DNA from: Streptomyces physcomitrii
Lineage (GTDB): Bacteria; Actinomycetota; Actinomycetes; Streptomycetales; Streptomycetaceae
NCBI RefSeq assembly: GCF_012273655.1
Contig: NZ_JAAWWP010000008.1
Span: 124,001 to 188,000 of the forward strand
Reading direction: 5' to 3'
Length of the DNA: 64,000 bases
The notes beneath the pieces are model-generated. The model ran no database searches, was not told the origin of the DNA, and was given only the letters and a program-made list of their open reading frames with translations. Shown here one piece after another: positions 42,867-52,285 of this stretch (positions within the stretch are counted from its first letter, which is position 1; the number at the start of each line of letters is the position of its first letter). The position numbers and the translations under genes are program-made.

Positions 42867-43880
42867 TCACAACTGCCACCGATAAGCCCCCTCCGGATCA
42901 TCCAGCCAAGCCCACTGCCGGTCCCCGTGCACGGTGATCCCGAAGCGTTCGCGTCGCGGTGCGCCCTCCGTCTCCCAGACCGCGAGGGCCTCCTCCGGGT
43001 CGAGGGCGCCCGCGCCGAGCGTGGCGAGGAAGCGGAACCCGTCGTCGCCGAGCACCCGCGGGGGCAGTCCCGAGAGCACCAGATCCCCGTCCGGGCGGGC
43101 GGTTCCGCGCAGCGGTACGAAGAAGGCCGAGGTCTCCAGGAAGCGGCCCTCCGCCTGGGCCGGCCCCTGCACGTCCAGCGCGATCAGGCCGGTGGACAGC
43201 GGCGCGAGGATCCGGGCACCCGGCGCGCACTGCCGGAGCCAGGGGCCGGGGATCGAGGCGAGGGTGCAGGTGGCGATGATGCGGTCGAAGGGGGCGCGCG
43301 GCGGGCAGCCGAGGAAGCCGTCGCCCGTCACCACCGCCGGTGCCCAGCCCGCGGCGGCGAGATGGCTCCGGGCGGACTCGGTGATCTCCGGATCGAGGTC
43401 CACCGTGGTCACCCGGTCCTCCCCCACCCGGGCGGCGAGCAGCGCCGCGTTGTACCCGGTACCGGCGCCGATCTCGAGCACCCGGTCCCCGTCCCGTACC
43501 CGCAGATCGGTGAGCATCCGGGCCATCAGGGAGGGCTGGCTGCTGGAGGAGAGGAGTTCGCCGTCCCTGATGCGGGTGGCGAGCGGGCCGTCCGTATAGG
43601 CGCCGCGTACCCAGCTCAGGCGGCGTTCGGGGTCCGGATCCTCGCCCCACAGCCGTTCGTAGCCTCCGACGACCCCGATGTAGTACCAGGGCACGAAGAG
43701 GTGGCGCGGCACCGAGGCGAAGATCTCCTGCCAGACCTCGTCCCCGTCGAAGGCGCCGCGCGCCGCGATCTGCCGGACGAGATCGGCGCGTGCCCGGTCC
43801 GCCTCGGCCTCCAGTCCCTGCTCGCGCAGGCCCGTCGCGTACGGCTGTGCGCGTTCGGTGTCCCCTCGCTGCTTGCCCAT
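42867..43880 (-). CDS. SAM-dependent O-methyltransferase, PCMT (protein-L-isoaspartate) family
   Basis: A methyltransferase of 337 residues. The SAM motif VLEIGAGTGYNAALLAARVG lies after a PCMT-type lead-in (LSSSSQPSLMARMLTDLRV), with VTTVDLDPEI (motif II) and FDRIIATCTLASIPG following. This matches the protein-L-isoaspartate O-methyltransferase fold, whose members repair damaged Asp/Asn residues; relatives with extended C-termini, as here, include modifying enzymes of peptide pathways. No precursor peptide gene is nearby, so a repair or unknown role is most likely. ATG at 43880 with GGAG close upstream. Divergent from the globin. Confidence 0.85.
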   Translation of the reverse strand: MGKQRGDTERAQPYATGLREQGLEAEADRARADLVRQIAARGAFDGDEVWQEIFASVPRHLFVPWYYIGVVGGYERLWGEDPDPERRLSWVRGAYTDGPLATRIRDGELLSSSSQPSLMARMLTDLRVRDGDRVLEIGAGTGYNAALLAARVGEDRVTTVDLDPEITESARSHLAAAGWAPAVVTGDGFLGCPPRAPFDRIIATCTLASIPGPWLRQCAPGARILAPLSTGLIALDVQGPAQAEGRFLETSAFFVPLRGTARPDGDLVLSGLPPRVLGDDGFRFLATLGAGALDPEEALAVWETEGAPRRERFGITVHGDRQWAWLDDPEGAYRWQL

Positions 43881-44084
43881 GACTCCACTGTCCTGCGGCG
43901 CCCCGCCCGAAGCGAGGCGCATCGCACGGAACACGGCATCATCGCCGGATCACCCGCGTCCGGCGGGGGTCACAGGGGGCTCACCCGGGGCTCATGCGGA
44001 CCCGGATGTCCCCCGCGTACGGCCGGGCGGGCCCCGGTCCTAGGACCGGGGTCCTCGTTCACCGCATCTGAGACGATGGACGGT

Positions 44085-44489
44085 GTGAATGAGATTCCGC
44101 GCGGCACGCTTCAGGAGCAGACCTTCTACGAGCAGATCGGCGGCGAGGAGACCTTCCGGCGTCTGGTGCACCGTTTCTACGAGGGAGTCGCCGAGGACCC
44201 GATACTCCGGCCCATGTACCCGGAGGAGGACCTCGGACCGGCCGAGGAACGCTTCACGCTGTTCCTGATGCAGTACTGGGGCGGCCCGACCACCTACAGC
44301 CAGCACCGCGGCCACCCTCGGCTGCGGATGCGGCACGCGCCGTTCGCCGTCGACCGCGCGGCGCACGACGCCTGGCTGAAGCACATGCGGACCGCGCTCG
44401 ACGAGCTGGGGCTCACCGAGGAGCAGGACCGCACCCTGTGGAACTACCTCACCTACGCCGCCGCCTCGATGGTCAACACGGCAGGCTGA
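44085..44489 (+). CDS. glbO: Group II truncated haemoglobin
   Basis: A trHbII-type haem protein of 134 residues. FYEQIGGEETFRRLVHRFY includes the Gly-Gly of the AB hinge and the distal Tyr. PMYPEEDLGPAEERF and the QYWGGPTTYS segment, with the group II Trp near the following helix, lead to the proximal His in RLRMRHAPF. Such globins bind oxygen and nitric oxide and are linked to redox protection. The GTG at 44085 starts the usual MNEIPRG; an in-frame ATG lies three codons earlier at 44076. Single gene, followed by convergent genes. Confidence 0.92.
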   Translation: MNEIPRGTLQEQTFYEQIGGEETFRRLVHRFYEGVAEDPILRPMYPEEDLGPAEERFTLFLMQYWGGPTTYSQHRGHPRLRMRHAPFAVDRAAHDAWLKHMRTALDELGLTEEQDRTLWNYLTYAAASMVNTAG

Positions 44490-44525
44490 CCGGGGCTCTC
44501 CCGCCCCGCCGCCAGCCGTCCGGTC

Positions 44526-45248
44526 TCAGCCCGCCCGCCGCCCGCGCCCCTGCGCGGGCGTGACGCTGAGCTGCGCCGAGGATCCCGACCTGCGGACCGC
44601 GACGGACCCGTAGTCCGTACGGAGCCGCAGCCAGGGGCCGGTGGCGAGCAGGGCCAGTACCGGTTCGCGTCCCGGGGCGGCGGGACGCAGGAAGCCGAGG
44701 GAGTGGGCGGCGTGGGCGGCCCGCAGCGGGAGCCCGCCCTCGCCGAGGGAGCGGGACCAGAGGTCGTTGCCGATCCGGTCGAGCGCCTCGCGGGTGCGTT
44801 CCTCGGGCGCCAACTGCTCGGTGCGGGAACGGAATTCGGCGACGGCGGCGCCGACCGCCGCGCGGATCCGCTCGGGTGCGGGCAGCCCGGGCACCTCGCG
44901 CCAGCCGCCGCGCGGGGGCAGCACGCCCGCCCAGGACGGGCCGGTGACGGGCTGGGGCACCAGGGCCGTACCGGCCCCTTCGTCGATCCGCTCCAGGAGT
45001 TCGCCCGCGGAGGCGGTGAGGTCGAGGACCGCGTCGAGCCCGTGCTCGTACGGCTTCGCCAGGCGGGCCGTGCGGATGGCGAGCACCTCGAAGGAGGCCG
45101 GGCGGCCGAAGACGGCCAGGGTGGTCCCGGTGGCCTGGACGCGTACCGCCGCCGCCTTGTCGTAGTGGAGCAGGCGGGTCAGGAAGGCGGCGAGGTCCGC
45201 CGCCTCCCCGGTGTCGGCGAAGTGCACCGTGGGCCTGGGGGCCGTCAT
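44526..45248 (-). CDS. Conserved hypothetical protein downstream of thioesterase
   Basis: A soluble protein of 240 residues. Notable segments are VHFADTGEAADLAAFLTRLLHYD (near the N-terminus), FEVLAIRTARLAKPYEHGLD and PLRAAHAAHSLGFL. No motif I can name. Its ATG overlaps the stop of the thioesterase gene (ATGA), and both follow ettA, so the three form one operon. This ettA-thioesterase-hypothetical order recurs in streptomycetes, which suggests a shared but unknown task. Confidence 0.75.
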   Translation of the reverse strand: MTAPRPTVHFADTGEAADLAAFLTRLLHYDKAAAVRVQATGTTLAVFGRPASFEVLAIRTARLAKPYEHGLDAVLDLTASAGELLERIDEGAGTALVPQPVTGPSWAGVLPPRGGWREVPGLPAPERIRAAVGAAVAEFRSRTEQLAPEERTREALDRIGNDLWSRSLGEGGLPLRAAHAAHSLGFLRPAAPGREPVLALLATGPWLRLRTDYGSVAVRRSGSSAQLSVTPAQGRGRRAG

Positions 45249-45691
45249 GCGGCTCGCGTCCCCGCGTCCTCGCCCGGCTCGGCCAGGTACTTGGTCAGGA
45301 AGGACTTCTCCTCCGCGCTGATCCGGCGCGGACGCTGGGTCTGGAGGTTGTACGGGACGACCAGCGTGGAGGCGCGGACGTAGATCTCCTCCGCGCCCTC
45401 CTCGTCCTTGATCTCGTAGGCGATGGTCAGCGAGGCCGCCGAGATCTTGGTGACCCAGGACTCCACGAGCACCGGCTCGTGCCGGTGGACGAGGGGCCGC
45501 AGGTAGTCGATCTGGTGGCGGGCCACCACGGAGCCGCCCGAGAACGAGGGCGAACCGTCGCCCGGCGCCAGCCGGAACATGAAGTCGATGCGGGCCTCCT
45601 CCAGATAGCGGAGGAAGACCACATTGTTGACGTGGCCGAAGGCATCCATGTCCGACCAGCGCAACGGGCAGCGGTAGAGGTGGCGCGCCAC
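45245..45691 (-). CDS. Acyl-CoA thioesterase, hotdog fold (4HBT)
   Basis: A thioesterase of 148 residues. The start of the hotdog domain LRWSDMDAFGHVNNVVFLRY contains the catalytic Asp of the 4HBT family, and the central helix EEARIDFMF follows. The GTG at 45691, with GAGGGA upstream, gives the usual length; longer in-frame extension would run into ettA. It lies 8 bases after ettA and overlaps the next gene by four bases. Substrate unknown; family members hydrolyse short or branched acyl-CoA thioesters. Confidence 0.9.
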   Translation of the reverse strand: MARHLYRCPLRWSDMDAFGHVNNVVFLRYLEEARIDFMFRLAPGDGSPSFSGGSVVARHQIDYLRPLVHRHEPVLVESWVTKISAASLTIAYEIKDEEGAEEIYVRASTLVVPYNLQTQRPRRISAEEKSFLTKYLAEPGEDAGTRAA

Positions 45692-45699
45692 GAGATCCC

Positions 45700-47364
<1,665 letters not shown>

Positions 47365-47561
47365 GAGAAACCGTCCGGCAGCTTGAATCCTGCAGTGTCA
47401 TTAGCGACTCCGCCGCATGAGGGCAGACGTACACCATCTTGCCGTACGGGCCGTGCGCTGCGAAAACCGCCTGGTGAGGCCGCACCCGGCCGCAGCTGGG
47501 GGTTCGGCCCCGAGGGACCCCTGGGGCGGGTGGCACGGGAGGGCCCACCGCCCTGCCGGGT

Positions 47562-49043
47562 TCAGCTCCCGGAACCGTCCGCGTCCGGCGCCCCGGCCCC
47601 GGCGTCCGCCTTCCTCCTGCGCACCAGGAGCAGCGCGCCGCCGCCGAGGACGACCAGGGCGACCGCGATCCCGGCGACCACCGGCGTCGAGCCGGAGCTG
47701 CCCGAGTCCGCCAGGTCGGCGTCGACCTGGGTGCCGCCGACCGTGGCCGTACCGGGGCCGGAGGCCAGCTGGGCGGTCGTCCCGGCCGGGATGTCGCCCT
47801 GGGTCCGGCAGTCGAGCACCCCCTTGAACCTCTTGGCGAAGCCGTGCACCCCGGTGATGGTGAAGTCGTAGGCCTGGTCCTCCTGCAGCGGAACCGTCAC
47901 GGTCTGTGAGCCGCCCGCCTCGATCACGTACGTGAAGCCCATCAGCCGGAAGCTGAAGTCCTCGTCGCCCTGGTTGGAGGCGGTGAGGGCGAGCCCGTCG
48001 TCCGCGCACCTCTCCTTCGCCGTGAGTCCGGGAACCGCCCCGGAACCGGCCCAGTTGGCGGTCGCCGCGGCCGAGACCGTCGACTCGCTGGACCCGGCGA
48101 GGACCTGGGTCGGCCCCCGGGTGTCCGAGGTGAAGGCCCGGCCGACGGGCACCTTGGTGGAGGCCTGCACGGTGAGCGCCGCGGTGCCGTCCATGGCGCC
48201 CGAGGGCACGTCGAGGTAGACCTCGCTGCCGTTGCCCGCCGAGGTGACCCGCTTGCCGTCCTTGTCCACGACCTTCACCCCGCTCGCCGTGGAGTCGGCG
48301 GGCGGCAGCACGCTGACGCTGTCCGCGGTGGTGCGTATCGTCACCGGGCCGAGCCGCTCCCCCGGGTGACCGGAGAGCGCCGCGGGCTCCAGGGCGAGCG
48401 AGGCCTTCGGCTCCGCGAGCCCGCGGGCGTGCCGCTGGAGGTAGTCCGCGAGGCGCTCGGCGTCCGGGTCGGCGGCCGTGACCTTCGCGCCGTCCGAGTA
48501 GCGCCAGATCGCGACCTGGGTGCCCGCGGCGGCGTCCTCCTCGGAGAGATGCTTGGCCCCGGCCTTCTCGGCGAGCGCACCGAGGTCGTTGACCTGGGGG
48601 TAGGAGTGCTGGAGTATCCAGCGGATCCTGCCCGCCTGCCGGTTGGCCCCCAGCGAGGTGCTGCCCCAGTCGGCCTCCTGGTACTTGGCGTCCTTCTGCG
48701 TGGGGCTGTGCAGATCGACGCCGTAGGTGAGCAGGGAGCCGCCGCCCTCGACGGACATCTCGAAGAGCCCGGCGGATATTCGCCGTTCCCCTCCGGCCTC
48801 GCGGACCACGGCCTCCCCGTGCGTACGCGAGGAGCCGAGCGCCGCCGAGGCACCGCCCTGGTGGTGCGGGATTTCCTGTGCCACCGCGTCCTGGGCGGTG
48901 ACCGCGATTCCCCCGGCGGTCATCAGCCCCGCGGCGAGCACGGGCGCGGCCCGCCGCATACGCGGACGCCGACAGCGGAGGGTGCGTTCCGTGGTGCCGC
49001 TCGTGCCGGATCGCGCGCGTACCGCCGAGAACGCAGAAAACAC
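47562..49043 (-). CDS. Surface thioester-domain (TED/TQXA-like) protein lacking the thioester Cys
   Basis: An exported surface protein of 493 residues. A long-N-region signal peptide (MFSAFSAVRARSGTSG..., hydrophobic core APVLAAGLMTAGGIAV) is followed by the thioester domain: IRWILQHSYPQVNDL and the Gln-containing motif GTQVAIWRYSDG (Gln176). In active members an internal Cys (Tyr-Cys-Ile-Asp) bonds to this Gln; here that site reads Tyr-Gly-Val-Asp, with Gly108 encoded by GGC at 48720-48722. The thioester therefore should not form. The end carries LADSG, a TM helix (VVAGIAVALVVLGGGALLLV) and RRRK, a degenerate LAxTG-like sortase signal. GTG at 49043 with GGAGGGG upstream. Confidence 0.87.
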   Translation of the reverse strand: MFSAFSAVRARSGTSGTTERTLRCRRPRMRRAAPVLAAGLMTAGGIAVTAQDAVAQEIPHHQGGASAALGSSRTHGEAVVREAGGERRISAGLFEMSVEGGGSLLTYGVDLHSPTQKDAKYQEADWGSTSLGANRQAGRIRWILQHSYPQVNDLGALAEKAGAKHLSEEDAAAGTQVAIWRYSDGAKVTAADPDAERLADYLQRHARGLAEPKASLALEPAALSGHPGERLGPVTIRTTADSVSVLPPADSTASGVKVVDKDGKRVTSAGNGSEVYLDVPSGAMDGTAALTVQASTKVPVGRAFTSDTRGPTQVLAGSSESTVSAAATANWAGSGAVPGLTAKERCADDGLALTASNQGDEDFSFRLMGFTYVIEAGGSQTVTVPLQEDQAYDFTITGVHGFAKRFKGVLDCRTQGDIPAGTTAQLASGPGTATVGGTQVDADLADSGSSGSTPVVAGIAVALVVLGGGALLLVRRRKADAGAGAPDADGSGS

Positions 49044-49365
49044 AGAATTCCCCTCCAGGTGGGTGCGCTTGGCGCGGGCCGACCACTCCCACCAGCAGAT
49101 TCAGATGCCCCGTGAACTATCCCGGCATCCTAGGAGCGGGGCCCGAGGCGTTCGCCGATCTTGTACGGAGACCGCACATCCGAATCGGAATTGTTATCGC
49201 GGGAGGGTGTAACGAGCCGGGCTTATCGACAAATCCATGCGGCTCTCCGAACTCCCTTCACCGATAAGCCGCAGTTCGGTCACCTCGGAATTCCCTGTTC
49301 CGGAAATCCCGGCCACAGCACGCGCGTTGCCGGACCGAGACCACCGACGGCCGCGGGTCTCGTCC
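49044..49365. other. Spacer between thioester-protein and ssb genes
   Basis: About 320 bases, less GC-rich in the middle. GGCTTATCG (49220-49228) and CGATAAGCC (49262-49270) form a perfect 9-bp inverted repeat. On the minus strand TAGGAT near 49131 resembles a -10 box for the thioester-protein gene. No gene seen. Confidence 0.45.
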
Positions 49366-49977
49366 TCAGCCCATCACCACCTCCTGCTGCTGTTCCTGGG
49401 ACTGCTGGTGCTGTTGTTGCTGCTGCTGTTGCTGTGGTTGCTGCTGCGTGGGAGGGGCCACCGTGAAGTCCGGTTCCGGCAGGCCCGGTCCGGATCGGCC
49501 CGGCGGCGAACCCGGCTGCGGCCCCACCAGAGCCGGCGCCTGCCCGTTCGCCCCCTGCCACGTCGCCATCGCCTGCTGTGCCTGCTGCGGTTGCTGTGCC
49601 TGCTGGCCGCCCGCGTACTCGGGCCGCGCCCGCCGGAAGGCCGCGGTGCCGCGCGCGAGGTCGTGGCCGATGGCGGTGGCCTCGATGTCGACCGAGGACC
49701 AGTGCTGGCCTCCGCGGTCCTCGCTGCGCACCTTGAGCCTGCCCTGCACCACCACCGGCTCGCCCAGGCCGAGCGAGGCCGCCGCGTTGACGCCGAGCGC
49801 GCGCCGGGCCCAGACCGTGTAGAAGTTGGTGTGCCCGTCGACCCAGGCGTCCTTGGCGGGGTCGTGGTACCGGGAGGTCGCCGCGATCCGGAACCTGGTC
49901 ACCGGCCCCGTGGCCGTCTCCCGGTAGACCGGAGCCGTGGCGACGTTGCCGACGACGCTCACCGTGGTCTCGTTCAT
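49366..49977 (-). CDS. ssb: Single-stranded DNA-binding protein with glutamine-rich tail
   Basis: An OB-fold SSB of 203 residues. The fold spans about residues 1-105 (VVGNVATAPVYRETATGPVTRFRIA, NFYTVWARRALGVNAAASL, PVVVQGRLKVR). The tail is Gln-rich (QQAQQPQQAQQ, later almost pure Gln) and ends EVVMG, so the acidic tip (D-D-I-P-F type) that normally binds repair and replication partners is missing. This suggests a secondary, specialised SSB. The ATG at 49977 has GGAGGG upstream. It is the last gene after two dynamin-like GTPases, with a 133-base gap. Confidence 0.9.
   Translation of the reverse strand: MNETTVSVVGNVATAPVYRETATGPVTRFRIAATSRYHDPAKDAWVDGHTNFYTVWARRALGVNAAASLGLGEPVVVQGRLKVRSEDRGGQHWSSVDIEATAIGHDLARGTAAFRRARPEYAGGQQAQQPQQAQQAMATWQGANGQAPALVGPQPGSPPGRSGPGLPEPDFTVAPPTQQQPQQQQQQQQHQQSQEQQQEVVMG
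49371..49450. repeat. CAG/CTG-rich tract encoding poly-Gln
   Basis: Near-continuous CTG, TTG and similar triplets on the plus strand (CAG/CAA on the coding strand) at the 3' end of ssb, giving runs of up to eight Gln residues. Confidence 0.85.
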
Positions 49978-50110
49978 GTCGTGCCCTCCCTCGTCCTGCG
50001 CCGCCGAAGCACGGGGCGCGCCGCGGACGGCAACGGGCCCCTTCCCGTACGGCTCCGTCCGCGTGTGCACAGACTGCCGTGCCGAGAAGGGGCCCGCTCG
50101 GGCCTGTGGA

Positions 50111-52285
50111 TCACCGGCGGCTTGTGGACAACTCCCTCACCCGTGAGGGTGAGTACGCCTCCCGCGAGGGCGCGTACACCTCGGTACGGACCGCCCCCGC
50201 CGCCTTCGCGTACTGCTCCCGCACCTCGCGGTACCGCAGCAGTTCCGAGGCCACCGGTTCGAGGACGCGGGCCCGGCCGCAGGCCCCGGCCGCCTCGCGC
50301 AGCCGGCGCTCGGCCTCCGCTCCATAACGCCGGGCCGGGCCGCGGGCCGCGATCCGGCAGGTCCACTCGACGAGTGGTCCGCCGAGGATGCCGAGGACCA
50401 TCAGCAGGGCAGGGATGCCGAGGTTGGGCGGGCAGACCCGGGCGATCTGGGCGAGCAGCCAGAGCGCGCCGACCACCTGGAGCAGCGTCATGGCGCCCTG
50501 GGCGAGCACCGCCGCCGGCCACCAGCCGGGCTTCGGCGGCCGCCGCCCGGGCGCCAGCGAGTCGGCGCTCAACCGGTCGAGGGCTTCGGGGAGTTCCTCG
50601 GCCCCGCGGGCGGCGGCCTCCCGTACGGCCTGGGCCCAGGGCGCGGGCAGCCCCTGTGCGGCCCGGTCGGAGAGGGTGCGTACGGCCTGCTCGACCCGCT
50701 GCCGGGCGGCCGCCTCCTCCTGGGCCGGGTCCGGCCTGCTCTCCTCGGCCGCCTCCGGGCCGCGCATGTCCTTCGCCCAGCGCCAGAGCCGCAGCCAGGG
50801 GGTGCCGCAGGCCCGTCCCGCGTTCCTGCGCCAGGCCCGCTCGGCCGTCTCACCCGCGGCGAGCGCGCCCACCGAGTCCGCGAGCCGCGCGCCGAACTCC
50901 TCCCGTGCCTCCTCGCTCAGGCCCACCCCGGGCCCGGGCTCGTAGACCGGCCGGAGCCCGACCGCCGCCGCGTCCAGATCGGCCGCGATCCGCCGGGCCG
51001 CGGCCCCCCGCTCCTGTACGAACTGCCCCAGGCACTCCCGGAGTTCGCCCACCCCAGCCCCCGACAGCGCGGACACCGCGAGCACCGTCGCCCCCGGTTC
51101 GCCGTGCTCGCCGAGGGCCACCCCGTCCTCGTCGAGCAGCCGCCGCAGGTCGTCCAGGACCAGGTCGGCGCTGTCGCCGGGCAGCCGGTCGACCTGGTTG
51201 AGCACCAGGAAGGTGACCTCCGCGTGCCCCGCCATCGGCCGCAGATAGCGCTCGTGGAGCATGGCGTCCGCGTACTTCTCGGGGTCGAGGACCCAGATCA
51301 CGGCGTCCACCAACTCCAGGATCCTGTCCACCTGTTCGCGGTGCTCGGGCGCCGCGGAGTCGTGGTCGGGGAGGTCCACCAGGACCATTCCCTCCAGCGC
51401 GGCGGCGTCGGGGCTCTGCACCGGCCTGCGGCGCAGCCGGGCCGGAATGCCGAGGCGGTCCAGGAGCCGTCCGCTGCCCTCTCCCCAACTGCAGGCCAGC
51501 GGCAGGGCGGTGGTCGGTCTGCGCACCCCCGTCTCCGAAATGGTCACCCCGGCAAGGGCGTTGAAGAGGGCCGACTTGCCGCTGCCGGTGGCACCCGCCA
51601 CCGCGATCACGGTGTGCTCCCCGGACAGCCGCCGCCGCGCGTCCGATTCCTCCAGGACCCGCACCGCCTCGGCCAGGGTGTCCGCGTCGAGCCGGGTACG
51701 CGAGAGCCCCACGAGTTCCCGCATCGCCTCCAACCGCCCCTGCAACTCCCCCGTACAGGCGAGCACTTCACCCCGCCCGCCACGCTGCGACCCACCGGGG
51801 AAGGGGCCCGCTCCCGGCTGCTCCCCCTCCCCGTCCTCGGCGGCGCGCCGGGCGATGAGCCCGTCGTCCCAGGCGTCCAGCGGATCCGCCTCGAACTGCT
51901 GCGCCTCCGCGGGAGCGAGCCCCAATGCCGCGGCTCCGCCTGCGAGTTCAGCCTCCACGACGGCCTCGCCCGTGGCGTCGTCCGACGCCTGAGACTGCGG
52001 CTGCGGCTGCGGCTGCGGCTGCGCGGACCTCTCCGGCCGTACGGTCGCCTCGGCGTCCTCGGACCCCTCGGCCCTCGCAACTCGTTCCGCCTTCCCGAAC
52101 CGCTCGGCCCCCTCAGCCCTCTCGGCCCTCTGAGGCGTGTCAGCCGTGTCGAACAGCTCGAACTGCCCCGATTTCTCAGCCGGGTTGACCTTCTCTGGCT
52201 CCTGCGGCCTCTCCGGTCCCGCCTGCGGCTCCTGCGGCTGGTCGCGCTCTTCTTCCTGCTCCTGATGATCCGTCAGGGTGGTCAC
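50111..52285 (-). CDS. YfjP-type dynamin-like GTPase with TM segments
   Basis: A large GTPase of 724 residues. The first 170 residues are disordered (Glu/Gln/Arg-rich, with QPQPQPQPQSQ). The G domain follows: P-loop GATGSGKS (about residue 231), switch Thr in RRPTTALP, DLPDHDS (G3) and NQVD (G4). Near residue 590 two hydrophobic helices (AVLAQGAMTLLQVVGALWLL, IPALLMVLGILGGPLV) anchor it to the membrane. Its GTG start overlaps the stop of the upstream dynamin-like gene. Paired GTPases of this type in Streptomyces include DynA and DynB, which stabilise FtsZ rings during sporulation; whether these are their orthologues I cannot prove from sequence alone. Confidence 0.85.
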   Translation of the reverse strand: MTTLTDHQEQEEERDQPQEPQAGPERPQEPEKVNPAEKSGQFELFDTADTPQRAERAEGAERFGKAERVARAEGSEDAEATVRPERSAQPQPQPQPQSQASDDATGEAVVEAELAGGAAALGLAPAEAQQFEADPLDAWDDGLIARRAAEDGEGEQPGAGPFPGGSQRGGRGEVLACTGELQGRLEAMRELVGLSRTRLDADTLAEAVRVLEESDARRRLSGEHTVIAVAGATGSGKSALFNALAGVTISETGVRRPTTALPLACSWGEGSGRLLDRLGIPARLRRRPVQSPDAAALEGMVLVDLPDHDSAAPEHREQVDRILELVDAVIWVLDPEKYADAMLHERYLRPMAGHAEVTFLVLNQVDRLPGDSADLVLDDLRRLLDEDGVALGEHGEPGATVLAVSALSGAGVGELRECLGQFVQERGAAARRIAADLDAAAVGLRPVYEPGPGVGLSEEAREEFGARLADSVGALAAGETAERAWRRNAGRACGTPWLRLWRWAKDMRGPEAAEESRPDPAQEEAAARQRVEQAVRTLSDRAAQGLPAPWAQAVREAAARGAEELPEALDRLSADSLAPGRRPPKPGWWPAAVLAQGAMTLLQVVGALWLLAQIARVCPPNLGIPALLMVLGILGGPLVEWTCRIAARGPARRYGAEAERRLREAAGACGRARVLEPVASELLRYREVREQYAKAAGAVRTEVYAPSREAYSPSRVRELSTSRR

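Noticed and set aside
42867..43880. RiPP cluster around the PCMT-type methyltransferase
   Set aside because: No precursor peptide, cyclase or dehydratase is adjacent; neighbours are a globin and the FHA operon.
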